A stretch of 64,000 nt of DNA from NCBI GenBank assembly GCA_031761405.1, contig JASEVX010000003.1, positions 110,685,543 to 110,749,542 of the forward strand. Reading direction: 5' to 3'. The DNA is from Serripes groenlandicus. Taxonomy: Eukaryota; Mollusca; Bivalvia; Cardiida; Cardiidae. Below are positions 35,733 through 47,850 of this stretch, piece after piece. How positions within the stretch are numbered: the first letter of the stretch is position 1; each line of letters starts with the position of its first letter. The translations under genes were made by a program, and so were the position numbers. The notes beneath the pieces are model-generated. The model did no database searches. It saw only the letters and a list, made by a program, of their open reading frames with translations, and was not told where the DNA came from.

Positions 35733-35880
35733 GATTGATTGGGGTTTAACGCCGTTTTTAACAATTTCTCAGTTATATCACGGCGGCCAGTTCATCTACT
35801 CATGCATTTCCTGGTTTTCTCACACCAGTACTCCACACAACAATCTTCCCAAGCAACTTGAATGCGAATGACGCATATCC
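35733..35880 (-). mobile_element. SINE-A 3' half
   Basis: Reverse complement of the SINE tail and body: 'gattgattggggtttaacgc', 'atatcacggcggccagttca', 'tcctggttttctcacaccag'. It is cut before the tRNA head. Confidence 0.8.
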
Positions 35881-36556
35881 TGACTATGAAGGGTCACGAG
35901 CTATAACTAGAGACGAACTATATAAGTCCAAGCAAACTCAGTAATTACTGGTCTATCATGCAATCTTTGACAGAGGTTGTGTTTCCTCGGTGTTATATAG
36001 CGTTACCTTAAGAGCGAGTGTTACTCTTAATTATTGTATAATTGTTTTGTTAGTCTGTTAGGGTACATGCATTTGGTTTGTATGATGTTTACGCCGCTTT
36101 CAACTTGTTTTCAGATATATCAAGGTTTTTCCGGTACTTCTGGTCCATTTACCCTGACACCAGCGAGTCAGATGTAATGATAATCCCACATCCCCGAGTG
36201 CCAATGAAGGAAAGTCATTACTACTATTTTAATGTCTTTGATATGACCCGGCCTAGGATCGAACACGCGAACTCCCGCGCCGGGGTGATCTAAAGTACAT
36301 ATAACAGTTGTATTGCTTTGAATGGGTCAAATTTGGATCATGTTTCGTATACTAACTAATACATTTAACTTGTTTGTTAGGTTCGAAACTCTTACCTTAT
36401 TATTGCTTTATAGTTTAAACCATTTAAGTCACAACATGACAGACAAACAGAGGGATGGAACTTCGAGGGAGTGTCGATTCTTCGTTAAGCAATGATTCAC
36501 AGGCTTGCAAACACGATTGCATTATTTGTGAAAATGAGAAATAAGTTCGTACTCAC

Positions 36557-36692
36557 ATCTTCATATGATATCCATTTGTCGTATTTATGTCTAATTTCAT
36601 CCCTTGACTGGTCGGGAATATTGCTATTAAAAAAAACTTTCCTTTCCATTTCTCATATTTGTATAAGCGTTTGTATTTGAGTCTCCATTCAT
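36557..36692 (-). pseudogene. Frameshifted copy of a METTL27-like first exon
   Basis: An ATG at 36692 opens MNGDSNTNAYTNMRNGKE, which parallels the exon at 62014-61877. A net 2-nt loss near a T-run then shifts the frame. The end IPDQSRDEIRHKYDKWISYE returns in another frame and is followed by the same GTGAGT donor. The exon is 136 nt against 138 nt in the intact copy, and homology extends upstream (cggtcatttacac). It could be a pseudogene or, less likely, carry an assembly error at the homopolymer. Confidence 0.6.
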
Positions 36693-37893
36693 TTTCAAAA
36701 ACGACATCTTCTTGATTTGAAAAAGTGTAAATGACCGCTTCGCTCAATCGCAATAAATATGTGTCTGTCTACATGTAACTTGAAGCAAAGAATGTTAAGG
36801 ACTATGTCATGGCCGAAATTAGAAAATGAGTGACAAAAATGCACTGACCTGAAAGTAACCTTATCAACCACTGACATAGGGTGTAAGTGTTATTATTTAA
36901 AGAAATACTTAATATAATACAAACAGCAACGTCATAATACCCCTGTAGCAATAATAAAGTGGTATATCGAAAAATAAATGCCTTTCTTTCGGCTCAAGTT
37001 TGCGTTTTTGCCAAGTCAGGTTATTTAATGACGAATATTGTTTATACATAAATCAATATTAGTGTAGACGAGACGAACCTTACTTTTCTCATTTAGTGCT
37101 CAGATAATTATATTCTGAAAAACAGACAGACACACTACACAAAAAATAAGAGCATCAATCTTTCATTACAACCGAGTTAACAAATATTGTGTTCACATCC
37201 TTACTAAATAATGTCATCCTTAAATATATATATGTTGTTAAAATATAATATGTGTGCCACATACCCGACCATTACGATATTCTCTTGTCTTGTTCGATCT
37301 GACAAAATACGCCGTTAAAAATTTAATAAACAACTAGATTTTTCACTTCACATAGCTTTACGGAAGTGAAGGTCGAAGCACTTTAAATGTGTTAATACGC
37401 TGAATGTTACTTGTCTTGAGACATCGTTTTTTTTAATGATGAATTGTTGTTCGATTTTTGCAAATAACATATTTTTTTAGGAAATTAATGCGTTAACCTG
37501 TTGATTAAATAGGTAACTTGTGATTTTGGCAAATCGAGTTCGGGTTTATTTATTACGCGTGTTGACTGACTATTACTTCCGGTTTGGCGGTAGTTTGCCT
37601 CACAAACTGTTTAAGAAATGGAAAAAGATTGATTAAAGCAGTATTTTTTCTAAGGTAAGAGTTGTTTTTTAAAATTTAATTCAGCATTGATTTTATTTAC
37701 ATGATGACGCGTACATGTCGCCAGATCGTCATACAGATGAGCGTAAATTAGTACAGATGTCATTGCTTAACTAGGGTAAGTTTTGTTGTTTTGTTTACGT
37801 TCATGTGTTGCACGTGAAAGATGTAAAGACCGGAGCATAAATTTAACTCATATGGTGTTTGGACAGTGCCACCACGTTGTTAATATCGTAGAT
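36693..37893. other. Non-coding flank between the METTL27-like copy and the transposon
   Basis: Contains 'aatgttaaggactatgtcat' at about 36793-36836, repeated inversely at 47571-47615. The 5' end of the Mutator-type element probably lies in the right part, but I could not find terminal inverted repeats or a target duplication. Confidence 0.4.
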
Positions 37894-40800
37894 AGTCATC
37901 AGGAATTGCTGTTTTCGCCAAGGAAAACGGAAAAACATAAACAGAAAGACGTTCAATCGTGCAGGAGGTAAACAGTCATATCATGCCAAAATTATAAACA
38001 CTAAAACAGTATGTAAACAAGAGAAAGAAATACGCCTTTTCCAAACCGAAAAATTGAAAGTTCCACCCTACCAGTTCTTAGGAAAACATGTTGTTTGTGG
38101 TGGAAAACCAACAACAAAGTTTATTGTGCGTAGAATACCTGTTTATTCGAAGGCCAAAATTAAAACATTATTGACTCCAATAAATCCATTGAAGATGTTT
38201 TTTAAAACACACGAAACAAATGAAATGACCGGAAACAGAATTTTAAATCTAGAAAACCTAAAAGATCATGTTATTGAAATTACCATGCATTCAGCATTAT
38301 GTGAACACGCTAAAGAAATTGCAAAGAATGGGGAAATGTGTTTTTTGTTTACCAAAGAGAAGAAACGTAGCGGTTTTTACAGTGTAGTTTGTGGAGAATG
38401 CAAAGGTTGTGGTAAGAAATTTGAAATGGAGTCCTCTTCTTTCAATACAGCAACAAACACTAAGGTAAATTTACGTGCTGTTTGGGGAAGTATTTCAACA
38501 GGGGGAGGATGCTCCAGATTGCAAGAAATGTGTGGGACAATGAACATGCCATCGTTGAACCAGTCAGCATTTACAAAAATAGAACAAAACATTGGAAATT
38601 GGTGGGAAGAGGTTTTCAAGGAGGAAACAGTGAAAGCAGGATTGGAGGAAATGCGTCTGGCAATTGAAAGGGGAGATTTAAATGATGGTGTTCCGGCTAT
38701 AACTGTGATATGTGATGGGGGATGGAGCAAAAGATCTCATAAACATTCTTATAATGCAAGTGGTGGTGTTGCTGTGATATTTGGGGCCGAAACTAAAAAA
38801 TTATTGTATCTTGGAGTCCGTAACAAATATTGTTACATGTGCGAAAGTGGTAAAGCAAAGGAAAGCCATAAGTGTTTCAAAAATTGGCTTGACAGCAGCC
38901 AATCTATGGAAAGTGACATGATCCTTGAAGGATTTTTGGAGGCGGAAAGTGTCCATGGTGTAAGATACATGAGAGTGATAGCGGATGGAGACAGCTCGGT
39001 ATATGCAAAAGTGACTGAGAATGTTCCGGTTTGGGGAGCTTAAGTAAAAAAAATGGAATGTGCAAACCATTCTTGCAAGTGTTTAAGGACCAATTTAGAA
39101 AAGTTAGTAATTGAAAAGCCTGAGTATAAAGGAAAAGGAAAGTTAACAAAACAAATCCAGAGTCAGACTTACAACAGCAGTGCGATGTGCTATCAAAATG
39201 CGAAGTAAAACACAAAACTGTAAGCAATTGAAAAAGGATATTAAAAATTCTATATATCATGTATTTGGGTTTCATGATAATTGTTCAGACTTCTGCAAAA
39301 AAAGGTCCTTACAAGGAAGGTCTCCTTGAAGACAATAATAACGATGCAAATGATTGTGATGAGTTGTTTCAAGATCAGGCAGACTTTTGGAATATTGCAA
39401 GTGATGCAGAACTCATAGAATCCGTTATGCTGGTCAAAAAACAACAGAAGATATTAAAAATATTATTCAAAATGTGTCAATTTTTTTAAATCGTCTAGCA
39501 AACAAAAGTGAAAGACTTATTGGAAACTTTACGACAAATTTAGCTGAAAGTTTGATGAACATTCGTTGTAAGTTTGATGGTGGAAAGGTGGTTAATTGTT
39601 GGAATCGAGGATCCTGGCAAACAAGGTGCTTTGGTGGAGCGTTAAGAAAAAATCTAGGGCCTGCTTGGTCACCATTAACCTACCAGAAAGTGACAGGAGA
39701 AAATCCGGGACAATTTTTTTTCAACACTTTCCGTAAAAAATCTTAACATTTAATCACGTCTTTAAAAACACAAAAACAGGAAAAAGCGGTGAATCAAAGG
39801 AGAAAAAGAAAACAAAAATCATTGACACAACTAACAAAAAAGGCAAAATTGGACTATGGACCATCAGTTTTAAATGATACTGCAGATGTTTCAACTGAAA
39901 AACTGAAAATATTGAAAGAACAGTTCTTTAACAAAATTGTTATCAAAAATAAAAAAGAAATACACCAGTTAGAAAAAGAAACCAAAGAACAAAATCTTTC
40001 TGAAAAATGGCTAAGGCAGAGAAAAATTAGACTAACATCAAGTAATTTTGGAAAAATAGTTAAAAGAAGACACTCTAACAATACCACAAATCTTGTGAAA
40101 AATTTGTTATACTCCAATTTCAAGGGAAATATCTACACTATAAGGGGTCTCGCACAAGAGAAAAATACACTAGTTGAATACCAAAATATTCAAACGCATG
40201 TGATAAAAGTGGAAAAAATGGGATTAATGATATGTGAAGATATGCCCTTTTTAGGAGCTTCTACAGATGGAAAAGCTTTTGAAGATAATGGCAATATTGG
40301 ACTTATTGAAATCAAAAACGTTCTACACAATAAAAGATTTTCATTTAAAGAAGCTAGTACTACTGTGCCAAGTTTCTGTTTGAAAGCTTCGGAGGATGGA
40401 AAACTTCAAATAAAAGAAGATCATGAATAACTTTCAATGTCAAGGTGAGATGAATATTTTTAAATTACCTTGGATAGATTTTGTTGTAAGGAGAACTGAT
40501 CCGTATGAAATACATATTGAGCGTTTATATAGGGATGTCAAACTATGGAAAACCATGGTTCCAAAACTTGAGGCATTCTATCAGAAATTTATATTACCAG
40601 AGCTTGCTTTACCACGATATGGAACAGTAACAGGAATAAGACGGCCAGAAAAACCTTGGGTAATTTGTTTCACTTAAACATTTCATCATTTCATTATACC
40701 GGTACTGTACTACATGTAAGTGCCATGTGATGTATTGAGGTTCGTCAAATTATTAGTATGTTATTCAGTGAGAGTGATACAGTCATTCAATGTAAATTGT

Positions 40801-41204
40801 ATTCCAAAGATCATGTTACAAATTGATCATAACATTTTAATGAAGATCTAACTGGCGCAAGGTTTTAGAAAATCAATTGGCCCATGGTAAATTGGTACAA
40901 ATTACATGTACTTCCATGGGCATGCTTACAGTATATATGATGCATATGTTCCAACATCAGTACATGTGTCAGGGGCTAACATCAGGGTGAGTTACACAAT
41001 CCTCTTTTCCACAATAAATGTTAATACTAATTTGAACAGTGTTGTTGTCGGTACTCAAATTTTTTCCATCAATATTAGAAACATTTTGAGTAGCCTCAGC
41101 ATTAGTCAAATACTGGTTTCAGGATAGGAGTGTGGCTTTTATCAAGAGTGTGGGACCATATAATGTACACTACTTATAAAAGTCTCACATTTATTGAAAC
41201 AAAT

Positions 41205-41351
41205 CTGCAGGAGTCAAGTTTTTCAACAGTTTGTAAAAAATATAGAAAGTACAATTATTGAATAAAATTAAAACATTGTGGCAAAATGAGAAATTGATTG
41301 CTTTCTGATGCAGAAGATTCAAAATGCGTCTATAGGTGGGAAAGGGTTAAC
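41205..41351. mobile_element. Element P in a transposon intron, partial
   Basis: 'aaaacattgtggcaaaatga', 'gaaattgattgctttctgat' and right end 'gtctataggtgggaaagggt'. The left end is decayed. Confidence 0.6.
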
Positions 41352-41447
41352 TACATATAGATTGTTTGCAAACATGATATATACCCTTTTGCTTGGATAG
41401 GCTCATTATTCAGTTCATTTAATACGAAAAAAAACCATGAATGGGTA

Positions 41448-42742
41448 ATAACCCATGAAGCTTTCTGAAATGAAACTGGAAAAATCCATGGGGGCCGCCA
41501 TTTTGGATATGTATAAAAGCAGACGTAAAACACAGATTAAAAATTATTGTCGTCTTTTTAATCATTTTTTTAAATCGGTATTTTGGGTATGTATAAAATG
41601 AGCAGAAAAACACGGATTGAAAATAATTGTCGTCTTTTTAATCATTTTTTTTAAAATCGGTATTTTGGGTATGTATAAAATGAGCGGAAAAACACGGATT
41701 GAAAATTATTGTCGTCTTTTTAATCAATTTTTTAAATCGGTATTTTGGGTATGTATAAAATGAGCAGAAAAACACGGATTGAAAATTATTGTCGTCTTTT
41801 TCATCATTTTTTTTAAAATCGGTATTTTGGGTATGTATAAAATGAGCGGAAAAACACGGATTGAAAATTATTGTCGTCTTTTTAATCATCTTTTTTTTAA
41901 ATAGATATTTAAGATCATTAAAATGCTGTGTTATGTGGGAATAAACATTTGTACGAAAAGTTAAAACATAATAACATAAATATGTTTTCCCGTTCGTCAA
42001 AAAACCGACAGCATTAGCCTTCTACGCCCGAACCTAAATTTTGACTGTATCGTTGCCAAAGAAGGACGTGACGTCATTTCCGTTACACTTCATCTTGGCG
42101 TAACGTCAATGGAGCGACGTCGTTTCCCGCAAAAAAAGTGGTATCAACATGAAAGACCCCAAATTCCTATACATGAGCTATTGCCACACTCATTCAAAGT
42201 ATAATTATTTATCAAACATTGTGGCAAAAGGATAACTTTCTCATAAGGAGCAATTGTTCTTTTGGTGACAATCTTTTCCTAAATCGTCTGTTGCATAGGT
42301 AGGCCTCAGAAACTGTCTCTAATAGGGAAAGGGTTTAGCAGAAATGTGATCCCTTACATAATTTGTTCCAGTCATATTGACTGGTTGAAAAAGGTAGTCG
42401 CCAGATGGCATCAGAAAAGGGCTGATCTATTTGCTTCTTTACCATAATGCAGGTGATCGATTAAGGATCATCTTGGCCCTCATGTTTTAACCTCGTTCAT
42501 TATAAATGTATTCCTTGATTTTCTGAAAGTTTTTACTTTATTATTTTCTGTTCGTAATAATAGACGACAGCAATACGAATTCCAAATATGTTTTGATAAT
42601 GCAAGAAACATGACATTAACATTATTATTGTCTAGTCAATTACTTATAAATCCTTTTTGTATGGCCAAAGTATGTTCTTTAATTTTTGTTTATAATTATC
42701 TTGCGTTTTTTCGTAAATAGGTAGCACCTATAGATATATTAC
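41448..42742. mobile_element. Element Y, copy 1 (inverse of 59058-59863)
   Basis: From 'ataacccatgaagctttctg' to 'gtagcacctatagatatatt', blocks match the reverse complement of 59863-59058. These include 'ttgactgtatcgttgccaaa', 'gaaggacgtgacgtcatttc', 'ggtagtcgccagatggcatc' and 'gatcgattaaggatcatctt'. It lies in the first intron of the Mutator-type gene. Compared with its partner it is longer, mainly by the tandem array at 41535-41900. An element P piece (42195-42335) is present in both copies, so it was on board before amplification. No intact coding frame is shared. Confidence 0.8.
41535..41900. repeat. 80-82-bp tandem array inside element Y copy 1
   Basis: The block 'attgtcgtctttttaatcat' recurs about every 80-82 bp (near 41551, 41631, 41712, 41792 and 41874), alternating with 'ttttgggtatgtataaaatg'. 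Its partner copy at 59.8 kb keeps only part of one unit. Confidence 0.9.
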
Positions 42743-43164
42743 ATAGATATATTATATATATCAAGAAATAAAGTTTAATACTGTTTTTAGATTTGTCTAT
42801 GTTGAGGTGGGATATTGCCTTATTTACTTAATAAAATATATTTATAACTCAATTGCAACAGTAATGTCATAATCATATACACAAGTATTTGGTTGTTGAC
42901 AAAATAGCATTTATAATAAGATTTAACCAGTTTCACTCAACAAGATGCCACTTCACTATAGTACATTCTACTCTTTATCATGATGGACAGCTTTTATAAT
43001 AATGTTTACTTCTCATTTTAGTATGAAGTTCAACCACAACAAAAAGAAAGACAACAGAAATGTACTAATTTAACTGCAAAAGAAACTCTTCAGGTAATAT
43101 AAAGAAAATATTTTAAATGAACAAATATATGTTTTTTCATTTTCTAGATATGATCAAATGAACG

Positions 43165-43300
43165 AAATCCATCATAAACCTTTCCGACTCATAGACATAT
43201 TTTGACTCATCTGTAGCAATTGACTACTGAAAACATTGTGTTAAAAGAAGAAATTGCTCAAAACAAACAATTTCTGCTTTTACCACAATGTTTTTTATGG
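43165..43300. mobile_element. Element P, decayed
   Basis: Left end 'aacctttccgactcatagac', core 'gaaattgctcaaaacaaaca' and 'tgcttttaccacaatgtttt'. The right terminus is lost. In intron 2 of the transposon gene. Confidence 0.65.
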
Positions 43301-43589
43301 ACTGAATTGCTTCTGAATATTGCTTATATAAGCTGTCAGAAAAGAAAGGTTTATTTTTTTACATTTTTCAGTTAAAGAAACAAACACATGTAACACCTAT
43401 TGCATTGGACACAATTAAGTACTAAAGAGCTGTCGCCTAAACCAAGTACTAGCACATATTCACAACATGTGCCTAAGGTTAGAAAAAAGTTATTATGACT
43501 AATTCGAAGAAGAGGGGTATATTGCTACAATGTCGGTCCGTCCGTCCGTCGCTAGACCAAACCTTGTCCTATAGGGCATCCAGTCCTTG

Positions 43590-43860
43590 TCGATAGCTTG
43601 GTTGTTAACAAAGAGAACTATCAATTCAGGGGTCATAAGTTCTAACCAACCTCGGGCATAAATGTATTTTGTAGACAGACAAAATTCATTGTAACCCTCC
43701 TTGTTTATTATCCTCATATGAGTTAATAGTCTATGTGGGTAGGTAGTCTGTTACATGTTAAAAATGGTTTATAGACCACAGGTGTGAGCAAGCAAGGGAA
43801 AACACGTAGGTAAAGTTGTCACAGTGATATAACTGAAATACTGTTCAACTGGAATCAATG
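43590..43860 (+). mobile_element. SINE-A-like, diverged
   Basis: B-box remnant 'atcaattcaggggtcataag' and body pieces 'gtctatgtgggtaggtagtc' and 'cagtgatataactgaaatac'. Confidence 0.55.
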
Positions 43861-43962
43861 AAGGTGATCACTTTATGTTAGACAATCAAAGAATTTTAGC
43901 TTCAATAGACACCTGCTAATAAACCCTGTTATGGCCCCGTTTTTATTTATCTTGGGTAGTAT

Positions 43963-44100
43963 TAACCCTTTCTCACATTCCGAGGTTTTTCATGCCTCTG
44001 CAGCCAACAACTTTTGGAAAAATTGTGGAAAAAGGAGAAATTGTTCTTATTGACTAATTTAGTCTTTGGACACAATGTTTTCATCTTTATTCATTTATTA
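43963..44100. mobile_element. Element P, decayed
   Basis: Left end 'ttaaccctttctcacattcc', 'gcctctgcagccaacaactt', core 'gagaaattgttcttattgac'. The right side is lost at the SINE that follows. Confidence 0.65.
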
Positions 44101-44116
44101 CACTTTCTTTAATAGA

Positions 44117-44412
44117 CGCCGAGACCCGGTAGCTCAGTCGGTAGGGATGTGGGCTGTCAATCCAGGGGTTGTGAGTTCTAATGCTTGCTCGGCCAACTTT
44201 CTTTCCGGCGAATGACAAAAGTCAATGCGACATGCGTCATTCGTCTTCCACCAATGGGAAAAGTCTATGTGGAAAAGCAGCCAGTTCCTTGGGAAGAACA
44301 TTGTTGTGTAGAGTACTGATTTGAGAAAAGCAGGAAATTCATGAGTAGGTGAACTGTGCGCCGTGATATAACTTAGAAATTGATAAAAACAGCGTTAAAC
44401 CCCAATCAATCA
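44117..44412 (+). mobile_element. SINE-A, full-length
   Basis: A-box 'ggtagctcagtcggtaggga', B-box 'gtgagttctaatgcttgctc' (weakened), then the complete body and a tail 'aaccccaatcaatcaattga'. Inserted in intron 2 of the transposon gene. Confidence 0.85.
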
Positions 44413-45222
44413 ATTGATTAATAGACATTTTCCCAATATTTCCCTACATGATTGTGTACATAAGGGTTTGCAGCAGATCTGTTGTAAGTAGGAATGAATT
44501 AAGTTGTTTATAACTTTTTTTTTTCTGCACAGAAAACTTGTTTCACAAGAAAAAGGAAAGTTGCACAGAAGTTTGTTGGTAGAAGAATATCTCATGAATG
44601 GTGTTTGGATGAAATAACTAAAGAAAAGAAGTGGTATAAAGGTAATTTATAATTAATTACGGGTAAGGTTGGATATCGGTTGGATATCGTTAAGGACGAA
44701 CAGGCCCAAACCGATAATGATACCATCAAAAGGATACGGTCTTTTTATCTATACCGATACTGGTACTATGTTCCATGTTTTAGGCTTTTATGAGAAGAGT
44801 TGTTCGTTATGTAAGACTAGACTAGCTATATCTGACACTGTGTTTTCCCAATGCAAATATTGTTAGCTGATGGCTGTATTTCAAGTTTTATCTGACTGAG
44901 AAATGGATTTGGTAATAATTTCAATCATTAAAACAGAACAATAGAATATTTTATCCCTTTTCTGTTTTATTTTACCTTAACCTTTTTTAGGTCAATATAC
45001 TCTTAATAAAAAGTGCATGTGGTATTAATTTAATTTTTGTCTTATTTACATTTTCATTTGAGTGTTTATTCTACAGGTACAGTTCTTGATGTGAAGAAGG
45101 GAAAAGACGGTTCTCCTACAGCGGTTTATGAGATTGTTTATGAAGGAGAAAACGAGTCATTTGATGTTGACAACCTTACAGAAGATTTTGAAAGTGGATC
45201 CCTCATGTTTATAGACTTATAG

Positions 45223-46074
45223 CCAGGTACATTTTTATACATGATTTGAAATAATAATAATAATAAGAAGAAGAACAATAGGATGAATACTTCTATTTAT
45301 TGAAATTAATCTTGCATATTAATCAATATAAAAAATCAACATATTGAAAGTTTGGGTTCTTTTATGTTCAAGGAATCATTGACATTACAACTACATTTTG
45401 GAAGAAACAAAAACTGTTTGACTACTTACTTAATGTACATAGACTGTTAAAATGCAATATATTATCACAATTGTTCAAAAAATTGAATTATATTTAGAAC
45501 TTTGGTTGCTGTGACATTAGGAAGAGGTGTACATGGCAAAAGTTGAAAAATATTGTTTTCATAAAATACTCACCATATATGAAAATAAATAAATTTCAAC
45601 AATTGTTCATTAGGTCACCCTCTTCCAAGATTGTTGAAGTTTTTCTAGTATGTTAAACAACAAGGTGGCCAATGGTCAGGGATAATCTTCCTTAATACAT
45701 GTATCAATGAATATTGCTGTTCTAATGCTGTTAATAATTTTTCATTATTTTTCACAAAAATAGTTCCATTTGTTGTTTTGTTAATATGTTTGTCCACTGA
45801 TGTTTTCAAATCAGACAACTGTTCATATATTATAACGGGTAACCTATTACATTGAATGAGTGTGCAGCACTTAATCATTCTTACAGTTAGGTTAAGTCTT
45901 TTTGCAGCAAATTGCTGTAAGGTTTATATAATAACAATATGAAATATTAAATTATAAATTTAATTAATATATATTTTCCTAGGAACATATTTTCATTTTT
46001 GTATGGCCTTCGCCTTATAAGTTTGTTGTCTGTCACACTTTCACTATGAACACTGTCGTTAATTGTCATAACTG
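45223..46074. other. 3' flank of the transposon gene
   Basis: AT-rich. Its 3' terminus should lie here or beyond, but no terminal repeat was recognised. Confidence 0.4.
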
Positions 46075-46275
46075 TTCGTTTTTACACATACAACAAATAT
46101 GCAGCAGATTAATTTGAAAACAGCAAGATGAACAATGGGAAAATCTCTTTAAATGAAATTATAATAATTTAATACAGTTAAAACACTGGCAATAAGTGCA
46201 ATTACTTGTTTTGACCATTTTATCCATTTCCCAATTTGTTTTCGAAAGTCGTCTGCAGCAGAAATTAATAAAATG
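46075..46275. mobile_element. Element P, strongly diverged
   Basis: 'caacaaatatgcagcagatt', then 'gtcgtctgcagcagaaatta' in inverse arrangement around an AT-rich core. Confidence 0.5.
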
Positions 46276-46384
46276 GTTTATATATTAGACAAAAAATCAC
46301 TGTACTTTAATGATAAAAGTGAACATAAAAACCAGCTGTCTTTTGACAAGTATCAGAAATTCAAAATTTACAGTGAACGAAACA

Positions 46385-46515
46385 CACAAGGATTGAGAAA
46401 GTACAAACACAGAAACATTGACAAGGAAGGAAACACTCAATGATTGACATAGAACACACCAGAAAGATTGCCAGAGAACAAAAACAGAAACATTGACAGA
46501 GAAGGAAACACACAA
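46385..46515. repeat. Two imperfect repeats
   Basis: 'cagaaacattgacaaggaag' and 'cagaaacattgacagagaag', each followed by 'gaaacac', lie about 70 bp apart in A-rich sequence. The origin is unclear. Confidence 0.5.
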
Positions 46516-47570
46516 GTGTAGTGTGCTTTAACTGAAATATTGTTAAAAACAGTGTTAAATTCAAACCATCAAACAAGGGAATTTATTTTCATTCAGTTAT
46601 ACTGCAAAGATATAAAGTGGAATGATAAATGTGACTCCAAAACTATAAAGACAGAGTTATGGTTCTTTTATATGGTATTGCTCTCCCTTAGAATTAAAAT
46701 CATATAATAGTTTAAGTTAACCTGTGGGCAAATCTAAATATGGCATTGCTGGAATGTTAAAATTCAAAACAAATGGGAACTATATTCTCTTCCTTCAGAG
46801 AGCTAAAAATGGATTTTTTCTAATGAAATTGTAATTTAATATTAAATCTTGATAATAATTAATAAATATATCCATAGACGGGACATACATATCCTCATTT
46901 TACACATCAAATAAGGTTGTTACACAAAAAAAAACATTCTAATAAGTACAGTCAGTGAAGATCCTCATCAGGCTGTACCTATGCAGTTTGATCATGATCT
47001 TCACTGTTACGAAACAAGACAGTGTAAATTTACTGTCACATTCCCTGAAATCATTTTTACCTCATAAACAGCATGATTATTTCAGCAATACATAAACAGC
47101 CCTATAGTATATCTATGCCTCACTGAACTGAGTGTGTTTATACAACAGTTGTGTACGTGTTCACTTTATCTGTCTAAGGTTTGTATTGGGCACCATACCT
47201 TTTATCTGCACTACTTTCTTTGTGTACAAACATGCTTGGAGATTTATTTATTTTCACTGACACCACTGTGTTTCTAAGTCATTTGGACAGGATTTGTCAA
47301 AAAAAATAAAAAAGTAATTTTGGGTCCATGCATCTACAAGGATACTTAACCTCACTTTTACAGGTATTTGATTTATATATTAGATTACTTAGCAATGTGA
47401 AAGCTGAGCCGAAAAATAACAAATGAATTCGCCTTTTAATTTTTGCCCTTAATACTTTTAATTATTTTTTACATTCAAATGCATTTAAAGATCCTTATCT
47501 TAACTGGTTATAAAAGTAAAATTGCCAAAGGTCCTCTACATTTTGAGAATTTGAATATGTTTACCCCACC
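46516..47570. other. Non-coding, nothing definite
   Basis: A SINE-like 3' tail (aactgaaatattgttaaaaa) may be present at about 46520-46575. Otherwise no supported exon or repeat. Confidence 0.4.
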
Positions 47571-47640
47571 CACTCATTTTCTAATTTCGGCCATGACATA
47601 GTCCTTAACATTAAACATATTTGAGTGTGACAGTGTAATA
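47571..47640. repeat. Flank piece shared with the METTL27-like loci
   Basis: 'cactcattttctaatttcgg' and 'ccatgacatagtccttaaca' are the inverse of 36793-36836. The adjoining 'ttgagtgtgacagtgtaata' also occurs at 62132-62151 in the same orientation. It links the two METTL27-like exon regions through a third site. Confidence 0.7.
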
Positions 47641-47647
47641 TATAATT

Positions 47648-47850
47648 GAGCCGTTCCACGAGAAAACCGACATTGCTGACTCTGCGGAAAGTATCGACTT
47701 TGATCAGCCTAAGCATGCTGCGCAGGCTTACCCGGACAGACACTTTTCACCTCCTGTGGATTTTCTGTTTCAGGAATCATTACTTTATACCTCTATCCAC
47801 CTGAGACGGAATGTGCCGGCCCGGATTAGCCTGCGCGTAATGCAGTATAG
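47648..47850. mobile_element. Element R, right end lost
   Basis: Left end 'gagccgttccacgagaaaac', then 'gatcagcctaagcatgctgc', 'cctcctgtggattttctgtt' and 'ggattagcctgcgcgtaatg', then a break. Confidence 0.75.

Larger units (their letters stand above)
37894..45222 (+). pseudogene. Mutator-like transposase + YqaJ-type nuclease transposon gene, damaged
   Basis: Four exons: about 37894-40659, 43022-43093, 44533-44641 and 45077-45222 (stop TAG), the last three cleanly in phase. The first encodes a Mutator-like transposase domain (Pfam 'Mutator' type): a cysteine cluster (CGECKGCGKKF), CDGGWSKRSHKHSYNA, HKCFKNW and IADGDSSVY, the two Asp motifs fitting a DDE nuclease. After it comes a YqaJ/lambda-exonuclease-like domain (RLTSSNFGKI, RGLAQEKN, PFLGASTDG, LIEIK). 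The last exons give a small basic segment, then WYKGTVLDV ... YEIVYEGE ... LTEDFESG, resembling a Tudor/chromo-like fold. Exon 1 carries in-frame stops near 39041 and 39743 and frameshifts near 39165, 39300, 39425 and 40427, so this copy should be inactive. The later exons look intact. The introns contain element Y, element P and SINE insertions. Confidence 0.8.

Noticed and set aside
38377..38730. Minus-strand frames opposite the transposase
   Set aside because: Shadows of the transposase frame, which has clear domain motifs on the plus strand.
41638..42000. 120-codon minus-strand frame with repeated YPKYRFKK-like units
   Set aside because: Created by the 80-bp tandem array in element Y; absent from the partner copy.
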